Below, piece by piece: positions 26,801 to 39,600 of a stretch of DNA of 64,000 nucleotides. The stretch is taken from the NCBI GenBank assembly GCA_004026145.2, contig CP034993.1:16403171-16467170 (forward strand), written 5' to 3'. Source of the DNA: Takifugu bimaculatus. Its lineage: Eukaryota > Chordata > Actinopteri > Tetraodontiformes > Tetraodontidae. The translations under genes and the position numbers were made by a program. The first letter of the stretch is position 1, and each line of letters opens with the position of its first letter. A model generated the notes under the pieces. The model ran no database searches, was not told the origin of the DNA, and saw only the letters and a program-made list of their open reading frames with translations.

Positions 26801-29800
26801 AGAGCAGGAGGTAAGGGAGGGGAATCCTGTGGTCCTCTGAGGCACAAACAATTACATGTGTATCTTCAAACGCTCAAGGACAGAGATGTCTGCTGGCGGC
26901 CTTTTATCACACACAGGAAAGCAGAAAGAGGCTTCCGTGGAGGGGGCAGAGTACTAGATTACTAAGGAATTACACAGTATCTTTTACTGGTTGAAATACA
27001 GTCAATTATTCAGGATTCTTGGTCTTCTTCCAAGCACTCAAGAGTCTAAACCCAATGAAGAAGGTTTTGCTTTTATATCTGCAAATTAAAGGCAAATTCT
27101 TCATTTAATTTTCCAACCGAGAAAATGTTAGCATTCCTTGGTGGGCAGAGGTGATTAGATAGTCACGTGTTCTCGTCTCACAGCAACTTGGTCATGTTTT
27201 CAACTCTGCGCTCTGATTTTCTGCCTCAGTCCGCAGACATATATGTAATTAGTAGAAATAACTGCACGAGGTTACATCCCACTTAGGTGGGAAAGCATAG
27301 TCAGTTAAAGAGAAGGTTACCTTCCATGATAACAAGAAAGCTTGCCTTGTCACTTATTGCCAAGCTGGGATGCATCAGTCAGAATGATGTAGCTATTGCA
27401 TCCTGGGAGTCCATTATCATTCATTTAGATGCTCTTAATTAACACAAGAACAGAATTTATAAATGCCAAAGCCACCAAAATCCTGCTCAGATTTAATTTA
27501 ATTGTTTCTTCCTGAGGGATCGTTAACGTTGAAGTAATGCAACCCTTTTTCCAGTGACGGGTCATTAAGGGCGAGCTGTATTAACGGCGTCACAAGGGAA
27601 AATACAGTCATAAAAACCTTAAACATCATTTTGGTTTGAGAACGATTCATCATTCGTGTGGAACTGTGACATGATCTGAACCTGAAGGGAGATCTAAAGC
27701 ATTTTAGTTCAGCTGCTGTTTCTCACTGTCAAGACCCTGAAGTTCAGAGATACGTCTCTCATTAAAGTTACATAATGTGTGAGCTCATGCTGAACTGATG
27801 CATAAAAGAATACCCTTGTGTCTTTTCCTTATATCAGAAAAGGAAATGAATGGAGGAGAGAGATGTGCAAAAAGGCCTTTCTGAAACAGTGCTGAGGTAC
27901 AGAACATCCCTGTGGTTCTCACCCTGAACAGTTGCCAGTTTTGTTATACAATACAAAACCAGATTTATAGCTACTTTAACCTCACTTAACAGCCGATATG
28001 CTCAACAAAGAGATTCAAGTGAAAGACTTCACTTCTTGTTGTTGATTCTAGATTTGTAGCTCAAGTTTTTTAATTGAAACAGTAAATCAGCCAGTGTGCA
28101 ACAAACAACTAATACAACACCACAACTTCAGCTTCAGTTCTGGATTCTCAGATTCCTCTGCTTACTGTCTGCTCAACTCAAACGCATTAAAAAAAGCCTA
28201 CTTTACTACCAAACCCCAGAGGAATAGTTAATTCCATGTGGTTTTCTTCTATTGTACTTTAAAGTCAGATGCCTGAATCTGGCCCTGATGGTTAACGTTA
28301 GCAGCTGACCTCTTGTTTCATGTTTAAAGAAGGGGGGAAAAAGTCTTTCTGGGAAAGCCCTTCATTTACATTTATGGGAAGCCTTCTGGCCAATACGGTT
28401 GACGTCTCCCTGCTTTCAAGATTAAAAGTGATTTTCCTCATTTTCCATACCAGCCTTCCCCCATGCAGCTCGCTTTCACATGGCTGTTTTGGGAAATCCC
28501 TTAAAAAGGGCAGTCCGTCTGCAGTTTGCTGGGCAAACAGCTTTTTCCCCCATTGGGAACATATCACTGCATTTTTTGGAAAGTGTGGGTGTAGCCCTTC
28601 GGTACGATGTTATTTTCTTTCTGCGGAATGAGCTATATTTCCATGCTGTTTTTCATATATTTGACAGAGCGCAGATGAGCAACAGCTGGACGCGCATCAG
28701 AACATGAAAATGATATGAATATGGAAAGACAAAAACAACTTTATTTGCTCATGAATTGTCATGAGATCAGGGTTGTATACCGAACATCCACGGAGGAACA
28801 AAACCACCCTGGGAGAACATTTGTGGAGTTTCGCAGCGGCGACCCTATTCCTATCCAGTGAGGTCAAAATTCTTTGAGTCTGACACCCCATATCCTCCCC
28901 TTTACTTGCGTGGCTTCCCTGACCTTTTAGCCGGGGGGTTCCTCTTTCCATAAGCAAGCCAACACCATACACCGAGGACTCCCTGCATGGGAGGGAAATG
29001 GGAGAGCGGGAGTGGGGGAAGCCTTTAAGAAGAACATTTTGTTGACATTGACGTCTGAGGTTGTCCTCGACCTTTAGGATAGAGGAGTATGCTATGCAGT
29101 TTCAACGAGGCTATGGGGTGTACTTTGATGGGCATTCCGTTCTCTGGTACACCTTTGGCCTCACAAATGTTGAACCAGCTTAAATTATGTGGGAGCTTGG
29201 GGTATTTTTACTCTGACTTTGCCGGGGTCCTTGGAAGGAAAACAAACAAGACGGGGGTCCCACGTCATCTCATTTGCATCTCCTTCTGACCCAGGAGTCC
29301 CAGGAGACTTTTTTCATTCAGTTTGAGGTTTTGAGAGGTGGGTAGCTCCCGCAGTCAGGAAGTGAATTAGTCGGCGTGATTATTTCTCATTTTTCTGCTG
29401 CTTGTTGTTAGTTGCTCAGGTTGATCAACCCCCCACCCCAACGGCCAGTTCTGTCTATGTGTGCTCACCTTGACGAAGGCATTAGTGAAATGAATTGAGG
29501 TGAAAAGTAATAATACACCCTGGACAGGTCACAAGTCCATGGAGTGATTGACAACCACAGAGTTGCAGCCTTGGACTTCTCGCCTTATCACTCTCACGAC
29601 AGGGTGGTCTTCTGTCTGTCAGCACAGGTAGGCCGAAGACGAGGTATAAACTCTCCTTCTGTGGTTTTCTTTGAGCTAGGACCGAATAGAGGAGGTTTAT
29701 AACCTTCTAAAAAATAAACGTGGAAAGACCTTTAACTCATCTAACCTTAACAGTGTGCATCTCAAGACACTGTCTTTGGAATTTTTCACTTCTTTTCCAA

Positions 29801-32800
29801 TTGATGTCATACTGCACAGGAAATCTGGGTAATAAAATCACTTTACTGGCACTGGTTGCATATAGAGCAGAACGACCTGGAAGATGGGCAGTTGTTCCTC
29901 GTGAATGCTAACAACCATTTCTGACACTCATGCAGCAAGAAGTGTACGGATCGCCAGATAATTAAATGACAATAATAATAATATTTACAAAAAAGAAATC
30001 CAGCATAAACAGTGACTACCAAAATATTTTCCATTGAACCTGACCAGTTATCCAGGGGCTGCATTTAATGGATTTTCAGAGATCCAGTCTATAGGGGTCA
30101 CATCCCATAAACATGGAACAGTTGGTTCCAGGTGGAAACGTATTTCCTGAAGCCCATTCTGTTTTTTCCCCCTCGATGGGGGCTCATTTCCACTCGTAAT
30201 CAACAGCCTCTTCTTTCCAACAGCTCCTAGCCTGCAGCTTTACTGTATTTGTGGAGCCATCACAGTGAGAGGTAGGCAGGAGACACATTCTTTACAGTCC
30301 TGCTGATTGGGGTGAACACTTTATTTGCTCTGGGACACACTCTGGACTTGTCAAATAGACTCATATTTCTGTTTATTTTTGCAGTCTTTGGCTCTGCGTA
30401 GGTGTCTCTCTACATGACTAGCACTTTGACCAGCTGGGGTGTTAGTGTTCATGGCACACTAGTCAGTCATCATTCACTAGTAAAGTTTCCCAACATCTCA
30501 ATTCTGGGACCGCGTATTATCGTGCATTTGACAGTTTTTCTGGTACATCGTTGCAGTGTGTCAAAGGCTAAAGGTGTTCTTGGCACCGTCCTGTTCAGGA
30601 TTCCTTGAATTCCTTTGTTGTATTTTGAAATTAAAGGAGCTGTATGTAGGAAATTTATATAAATGCCCCCCCCCCCCCAAAAAAAAGGTTTTTTTTAGGT
30701 TTTATTGTTTTTCTTGTTTGTTTTTCCCCTCTGTGAAGCACTTTGTGCTACTTTATGTACAAAATGTGCCATACAATTAAATACTGATTGACTTATAACA
30801 AAGTTAGAATCAGAATAAGGATCCTTCTAGAAGAGATACACTTGGCTGAAAGCTGAGAAAAATAAGCTGAAGTTAATAATGTTCTGAACAGATAAGATTC
30901 AGCTAAGTTTGGCTGACTTAATTCTGATGAATGTTAGCCTGGACGATTCAAATATTTTCTCCAGTTAAATAATGCCATGGTAGCTCCTGGATCCAGGATG
31001 TAGCTCCTAGGAACTTGATGAGGGTGGATAGAGGGGTCGGTTACCATTATATGCATTTATATCCTTGGTAGGACATTTTGGGTTGTGTTTTGTGTTGTGG
31101 TTTGTCAGTTTCAGAGATACATCTTTAATATAGATTCATAATTTTGTCTAAGGATGTTGTCCACAGCATCTTTTCTCAGTTTCCTTAAATGTAGTCATCT
31201 TGACCTTACACACATTGAATATACTGTAGGTTTAAGTCATCAATTTGTTGTTTTTTTTGTTGTTTTCTTTTGCTTTTTTCCACATAATCTTTCCAAAACC
31301 ATCTTGTACCATTCCAACTGCTCTGAACGCTTTAAGAGCATTTTCCTCCTCAGAGCCCTGATATCCTGTGAGCCCCAAGTGAAAGCACTCTGACAGCATA
31401 GTAGCTTTGGCTGAAACGGCTCTTTATACTCCGGCGGACTGCCAGATCTTTGTGGTAGATGTGGTGCGAGGGTCTCCAGATCCGCTACTGTTAACTGTGC
31501 ATGCCTTCATGTTGACCTACTTCTCAGCATTTATGTAATCCCAAAGCTGGTGGGGGGATTGCAGGAGAGGGGTGGATGTCATGGCTTGGTTAACCACAGG
31601 TATGTTCTAACACACACTCTGGATTTGTTTGGATAGCACAAGGACAGGCCACGGAGTGTTTGTTTTGTCTTGGCAGCTACTAAATGACTTGTTGTCACTT
31701 CATACTTTCATTACAGACCGTGACAGCGCAACCTCTGGCACGTCTTTCACTTTGAGGAATGTACCGTTTGTTCATCATGACAGCATAAGACCGCTTCCAT
31801 TTTCCATATGTGCTCCCACCTGTGTGACTCATATATGGCTCCTTTGTGATTGGGTTTCCTGCACAGAGACGGAGGGAAGAAAAACCATCATTAAGTGCTG
31901 ATTTCCGATAGCAGAGCTTCACACTCTCGGATTGTCGTTTGTTCTGTGTGCAGCGTCTTTGTGTTCAGTGTGCGTGTGTGTAATGAATAATAGGCCTCTG
32001 AGGGCCCCATTACACCTTCTGGAGATTTTGTTTTTCTCAGTGCTGCTATTTATTGAAGCTTTTTAATGTAACATTCATGAAGCCATCACCCGAGCCTCTT
32101 AGTTTAATTATTTGATTAAGAGGTTTAAGTGTGCTCACTGTGACCAAGGGAAGAGAACGAGCTCAGCCACTGTGTAATTAACATGCATGTATTGTGTTTA
32201 TGGTCTTATCCATGTCCACTGGGTCGATTGCTCTTAATTATCATTGCACACATTCTGTCAGAAGGTCTTTGGACTTTGGATCTAACCTAACTCAGATCTG
32301 TCTTCTTTTTGGGAAGCTAGCTAGCTAGCAATTTGTACCCATGGTGATAGAGTGAACATGTTTTTATTTACTGCATTTGCACTTAAGTATTTCTTGGGCC
32401 AAAGCGCCACGTCAGTGATCAGACCTGAAGATGTCATTTTTACGATCAATATAATATTAATTAGAGAGAGAGAGTATATTAATATTAATTAGAGAGCAGG
32501 AGATCGACAGGCGGATCGGCTGCGGCATCCGCAGTAATGCGGACTCACCGGTCCGTAGTGGTTAAGAGAGAGCAGAGCCAAAAGGCGAAGCTCTCGATTT
32601 ACCAGTCGATCTTCGTTCCTACCCTCACCTATGGTCATGAGCTTTGGGTAATGACCGAAAGAACAAGCTCACGGGTACAAGCGGCCGAAATGAGCTTCCT
32701 CCGTAGGGTGGCTGGGCTCTCCCTTAGAGATAGAGGTGGCTTGGGCACCTAGTCAGGATGCCCCCTGGGCACCTCCCTGGTGAGGTGTTCAGGGCATGTC

Positions 32801-33597
32801 CCTCTGGTAGGAGACCCCCGGGAAGACCCAGGACACGTTGGAGAGACTATGACTCTCGACTGGTCTGGGAACGCCTAGGGATCCCCCCGGATGAGCTGGA
32901 AGAAGTAGCTGGGGAGAGGGAAGTCTGGGCTTCTCTTCTTAGGCTGCTGCCCCCGCGACCCGACCCCGGATAAGTGGTAGAAGTGGTAGGATTCTGTTGT
33001 GCAATATGGTAGAACAGTTGTGAGCAATGGACATGAAAAGGAGAGTGAGCATTTATTTATAAAATGGATTACTTGGAAAAATAAGCTTGGAAAACAGAAC
33101 CAGTCATCTTGCAGCTGCTGCTTGTGGCATTAGAAACTACATGAAAACAATTGCGCAATAAAGCCAGATGGTTTTGCTGCCTAAAGAGGTTAACCTCCGT
33201 GCTTGTGAGGTGCAGAGGAATGCTGTATCCCCATTATGTTGGAGCGTGGGACCCTGTTGCTTGGTGTAAAGGGGCTAGGATGACCTTCAGGAATGCCATT
33301 GTTAGTTGCTCTACTCCCATTCCAAATGCACTGTGCTCCATCAGAGCCATGGCCCTTTTTAGCAGAATGCGATATCCACGGGTACCAGGGAAGATAGAAG
33401 GGAGAGAAAAAAATAAAAAAAGCCTCAAATAAAAGGCTTCTCTCTGTTCCTTCTCCTCTGTCCTGTCCTGGAACGGCAGGAATGTGGCAGGCAGACCAAC
33501 TGGATCTTGAAGGCTTCGGCCCCTAATGAATTTTTAAAGGCCTTTTTCATTCAAAGCCGGGAGCTGGCTAACAGCATGTAACAGTGCTGGGCCAAAC

Positions 33598-33691
<94 letters not shown>

Positions 33692-36600
33692 TGTGTGTGG
33701 GTGGGTGTGGGTGTGTGTGTTGGGGAGCTGGCACATTCAGCTGGCATTCCAGCAGGGTGGGGATATTGGATGCCCCTTATAATTAGATAATATTTTACTC
33801 TGCATGAGAAACTACTGTAGGAACATTCTTTAAGCAGCCACAAGAGTCTAAAAGGAAAATACCAGAGAAACAGACAAAAGGTCAGAGTGGAGGAAATTTT
33901 TTTTTTTTAATTTGTCAGAGCATATTGGGAATAAAGGACACCAGAGTGTGTTTGTGTATCAAGCATGACTCTACAGTAGATTTAATTTAGCAGCAAGTGA
34001 TTCATCTTTGCTGAAAACCCTACAGGGGGAAAGGAGAGGTTTCTCAATCCACCTTTGTGTCTAAAAATTAAAATCAGATGAATTCCAGTTGACCATGTTG
34101 AGGTGGACATTTGACAAAAAGCAGGTTGAATGATTGTGATGAGGGGTTCAGAGGGACGGATTCACCTCGTGTGACGTCGCCAGCCCCCGTGCTGGGGATA
34201 GACCCAGACCCGGGTCGCTCTGTTGCTAAGTAAAGCCCTTCCAAAGCCACAAAACAAAGCCAAATGTGGAACGCTACGTATGGATGCAAACTGAGGGCCT
34301 CGCTGAGGGCCACAGGTGTTCTGACTTAAAGTACAGCAGCACTTAAACAATGGCGATGCGCTCTATACATTGAGGTCATTGGAAACTGATGTTGGAAGCC
34401 GTTCAGTGGCCTCATCCCGCAGAATGATTTCACCAAAGATTTCAGTTGAGTCTTCCCTGTTTGTGCTGCAGCATATGGGCAGCAGCCGTTGTATATTTGC
34501 AGTACGTTCTTGTAGTCCTTCATATGTCTTAGCATTAACAAATTGTATACATAAGCACATGACATCACCCCCCCGAACCTCGTGCCTCTTGAACGTGACG
34601 ACATGGTATTAATGCATTTATCTACAGTTTGTGCCTGTTTTTGTGTTTGCTCATCACCCGTCACATAGAAACTCCCTCATTCAAGCTAATGAGCTCGTGT
34701 GTTTTGGGGTGCCCGTGTGAAGGCTTAATGATGTCCTCTTTATGCCTAAAGAGACGATAATATGCCGCCGCCTTTGCGCGGGGGCCCGTTACGTCTCACA
34801 CGGTGAGGGAGGCGGGCCCGAAATCTTTCTGGTCACGTCACCTCCAGTGATGTCAGAGGAAATGCCAGAGGGATGAAGTCAGGGCTACTTCGTACAGCTC
34901 TGCAGATTCCTGGGCTGCAGCCCGCTACGATAGTCTGGGCTCCAGAAGCCGAGAGGAGGAAGCAGTGGCTGGAGATCTGGAGTCGGAGATGTGGTCTTTT
35001 CGTAACCCGGGCCTGGCCTATTTTAGATGATGCTATCAAATATTTGGTGTGTGAATCACTGATGAAGCTGGAATAACTTCACAGATTCCACAGAAATGGG
35101 ATACACATACAACACATCATCGGGACTAATCTGTAAACCATGTGGAGTGTTTACACCCCCGCCCAATATATACAAACCAAAGTTAATAAAAGCCAGAGGG
35201 CAAGGAGGGATTTGTTCTTACCTGTTGTTAATGTGATCCACACTGCGGCTTTCAGAGATCTGAAGAAACCACTCTGAAATCTGCCAACCCAGTTGCTTGG
35301 CAGGACACTGTGTTACGCCTGGTTTAAATGATCAGCGTGTAGTGAAGATGAAACAGCGGCCGGGAAGGTTTGATTATGCTGTGGGATTCTCCTGTGTCTG
35401 GAATCTGAACATAGTCATAAAATCACAGGAAAAAGGAGAGTTAAAGGAACAGTCTCAGAAACGGCCACTGTACAGTCCTGACTTGTTTTAATAAAGTTTT
35501 TGATAAATGAATGTGATTTATTACATGTCCGTTGTTAATTCATTGCCCAAAGTTGATGTTTGTAGATGACTAATCCAGTATTTTTTGTAATATTTATAGT
35601 TTTGGTTTTTTTCATACAGTAATTTGTCTGTTATCCATTAGGGGAGGTGTAAATAAAGTGGCGTTTGTGTGTATTCAGTCTTTCATTGTGTTAGCCAGCA
35701 TGGCAGTCCACCTGGGTGACCTCATGGTTCAACCCCCATCAACTGAGGAGAACCAGAACCATCTTGTTGGCCACGATGCTCGGTTAGCAGGCTGAGGTCA
35801 TAGCCAGATAGGGCTTGTGGAAATACTGATGCTCCCGCTAACACGGCTGGCCTCGGAAACTTCGCTGACAGGAGCCCCCCGAAAACAGGACAGTAAAATC
35901 CGCCTGGGCGGTCGGGCTAGCAGATCGGCCGGGCAGAGGTTCAACCAGGATGGATGCGTTCTTTCCTCAGTGTTAGGTCAGCACAGAGGACATGCAGGTC
36001 AAAAGCAGGTGGGCTTCCATCCAGAGGGGTGTTTTTGGAATCCGTATGTCTATCGTTACCAAAACCACAAGGTGAGGCTACAGGGAGCCATTTGGGGGGG
36101 TTGTTGTTTCTTTGTCAAGGCTGTTTTCCACAAACGCTGCACTATGACGGCTTTAACATGCCTCCTCTAAAATGACATCATTCTACGGCCCATTAAAATG
36201 ATGTCATCGCGACCTGCCGCTGGAGTTGCACTGCGTTGTGCTGAACCTGAGTAATGCTGCCACCGCAGGTTAATGGTCTTCACAGAACCAGAAGGAAATA
36301 AATCTTCTTTTTCCCTCTTACAGACATGAGAGAAACGGAGCTGAGGCCTTCCGTGTGATATGACCAGATGATTTCAATGTCTCTCTGCTTCTGTCTCCCC
36401 CTCCAGACTGAGGTCATGAAAGAAGCCCTGAAGAAACTGAACCTCAACATTGTGGAAATGACTGACGAGAACGCCATTCTGGACGGGGGAGATGTTCTCT
36501 TTACAGGTACGGCCTCGCCCCCGTTTAATGGCTCCACGCCTCCAGTCAGTTTTTGCAGCGTCTTCTTCTCCAGAATCCAAAAACCATTTGCAGTTTTCTT

Positions 36601-39600
36601 TTCTCTAGTTTGGCTCTCAGTAATCTTAGATGGTTTTCTTTCTCCTAGCGCCCCACATTAAGCGTAATTTTCCTTGAAATATAATTCACAGCGAAGACGC
36701 CGCGTACCGCATCGCATGGTTAAATCGTGACCTTTTCACTCTGGCATCAGGCACTAAAATTGATGCGCCGCCATCAGGGTGGTCTCCCTTCATTCTCCCA
36801 TACATTCCCGTGCAGTCTTGCGGTGGGTTAAAATGCAGGTCAGAGCCTTCTACTGTGTGCAGGCAGCTAGGAAAAAGCATGGTACACTTAATTGGGTTTC
36901 TAGACACTGGCTTTGTGCTCCTGTTCCTTCCAGCTGAAATGGGTTTCACATGGAAGGGTTAGAAACATTTCCTGTTGGCAGAACAGCCAGTGGCTCATTC
37001 TGTAAAGGCTGAGCAGCTACATCGGGAGCCCATCCCTGCTCCTGCAGCCTCGCCAAATATCCAGGGCTGTCTGCTCGTGCCCCCGTCATCACGCTTGTTG
37101 CTTTTCTCAGTGCAAAGTGTTGGGATGGCGGCATGGCTAAAGACGCGACACGCCAGTATCGTCCTGGTCAATGTTAGTTTTCAATTTAAACTCAAATATG
37201 TATGTATATTTGCTATGGTGACATTAGTGTTTTCTATTTCAGGCCGGGAGTTCTTTGTGGGTCTTTCCAAACGGACCAATCAGAGAGGAGCAGAGATCCT
37301 CGCCGATGCCTTCAAGGTGAGCGTTGATTACGGAGGCCTTTTTCCATAGATGGGAAACTCTCTGGGAAAATGGACAATCGTACGTTCTGTGAGAATCGCT
37401 CAGGAGTCTGTGACCGGTATTTTTGCTCGCCGCTCCAGCCTCGTTTATCTTGAATCCTCCACCTCTCATCCATCCCACCACAGAGAGTTATTCATCTCTC
37501 TGTCGACTTGCTGCCACATAAATCAACCATCTCTTCACTTTTTGGTGTATATTCTGTTCTAGAATGAACACTTTCATATTTCCATCACACCTTAGGTCGA
37601 ATGTCAAACGCATGAAGGCTTCAAACCTGCCACACTGGGGGAAAACGAGTCGGACTGATGTGCAGTCATAAATCTAGCTTTAAACTCGGAGCTAAATCTG
37701 GATGTTGTTCTCTCCTGGCAGTTTGACCTCAGCGTTCAAAGACACCAATCACTTATAGATTACATGACAGGGACGGCTTCATCTCAGTCCTGTTTTAGCT
37801 GTATTTGCAGCTTGTATTCCAAACAACCAGCTTAGATTTTAATTGGCTTCCCCATTGTCATGAATGAATTAAATAACTGGACGACTGACGCACAAATCCC
37901 AACAAATGTTCTGTTTGGATTAGGAGATAAAGAATAATTAATTCGAAGCAGCGAAGTGACGTGGCCCCGGTTTGAACACATAGCATCAAAAGTTGAGAAG
38001 TGGGTCGAGACACGAAGAACCCAGATTTGCGTTTATCGTCCCATCTGTCTTCGATTTGAATCCCTCATCACGGATTCCTCCGTTTTTCTTTGATAGCTCG
38101 GGACTTAATGATGCGTCTCTAGTAAACGACACTCGGAAAAATCACTTGAGCATCCATTATTGTTTTTCCATTTTTTATCAGCGCGATCCCTCTTTCGCTG
38201 TTGTTTTTTCCTTTCTTTATCGAACGGAGGATCGTTTTGCTGCCAGGTTTGTTTAGCACTCCACAACTGCGCACAGATGTTGAAGCTCTTGGCTCCGGGT
38301 CCCTGCAGAGGGCAGAACAGATCGTGCTACTGATTGAGTTCCTTCAGAATATTAAGGCCTTTCGTGCTTTTCTTCTGCGGCGAGTGTCAGATAAAGCACA
38401 AACACGTGTGACGCAGTGGCGCTCCGGCTTGCTATCATGTTAGCAGCATATTAGCGTCTTAGCACAGATGAAAGGCGCCTTCAGTCTGTCTTTGAGTTCT
38501 TGATCGTTTTTGATAAGGCGGCAAAGTTCTGTGAGCCTCACATTTCTACTTTTACCCTGCAACAGAACTCCTCGTGTGTGGATAAGCAATGAACAAAGTT
38601 CATATTACATAATTCCCAGTTGTCCTTTAGCATCTGCAAAAACAAATGCAAAGGAAAAGGGTTCAGGAAAACGTCGAGATTGCCATAATTTTGGGTTTTG
38701 GAGAGCTGGGCTGCCAAAAGCTATTCTGTTACTCATTCATGATCACTTTTCAGCAAAACTCAGCGCTTTAATTGCACTAATGATGCATTACAATGACCTT
38801 TAACGTGTTAACATATACTTGACTGGAAAACGTACACAATTCTTCATAAGCTCGTCTGGAGCCAGGAGCTCTAAAAACTATTCAAAACATATCATCTGAT
38901 TGAAAAAACACATGGAAGTCCGTTGAAAGATCTTTTCTTGGCCACAAAGCACAGTTTTACATTCATGTGAATGTGTTCGTACAGATTCTGAAGTAAAGGC
39001 CTCGGAAAATATTCCCGATCTTTATTACAGCTCTGTATCGGGTCACTGTTGAAAACGCAACCCCTCGGGTCTTCGTACCAAATGCTCAAACCGTCATCTG
39101 GAATGTAGGAAAACCTTCAGCCCTGTAAAACTGCAAATCAAAACACATTGAGAGGATGTTGTTTCAGCAGCGTACTGCTGCAATTTAAACAAGGACCAGC
39201 GAGTTTGAGTCCTGCAAAAGTTTCAACTGACGTTTTAACGAAGGAGCCGCTCCAAAATCAACTGTCGACGGCAACGAAAACATGAAAGAAAAACCCCAAC
39301 GTCCTGCTGTGCTGCACAAATGTTCACATGTCGCACAAACGTGAGCCGCATATCAATCAACAATGAAGTTTAGAGGTGTGGTGTGTTCTACCAATCACAT
39401 CAACGCGCCCTTTTCATCTTTGAGTGGATTAAGTAGATATTCCCAGCAGGTATTTGACCTTTGGAATTCACAAGGTTTTTCTCAGCATCCATGTGTTAAA
39501 CAAGCTCTAATAACAAGAAAACCACAGCAGTCCTCACTTTAATCTTTAAATAGTGTATTTTTGTTCATTATTTCAGGATTAGTCTACACTCTCGCCTGAA

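Larger units (their letters stand above)
5819..36406 (+). other. ddah1: ddah1 intron 1 (30.6 kb)
   Basis: One very long intron, as in mammalian DDAH1. No ORF inside it looks like a gene except the retrotransposon remnant at 32500-32985. Contents I can support: low-complexity tracts (C11 at 10478-10488, T15 at 14556-14570, C12 at 19585-19596, A15 at 19748-19762, C13A8 at 30666-30686), a 59-bp tandem duplication at 21446-21571, a SINE copy at 24833-25058, a LINE tail near 30728-30800, a GT microsatellite at 33602-33720, a perfect DR1 motif at 17839-17851, and homeobox-site-rich stretches that may be conserved enhancers. Confidence 0.85.

Noticed and set aside
33534..33843. Long open frames across the GT microsatellite on both strands (poly Thr-His and Cys-Val)
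   Set aside because: They are produced by the dinucleotide repeat; no start context, splice sites or homology.
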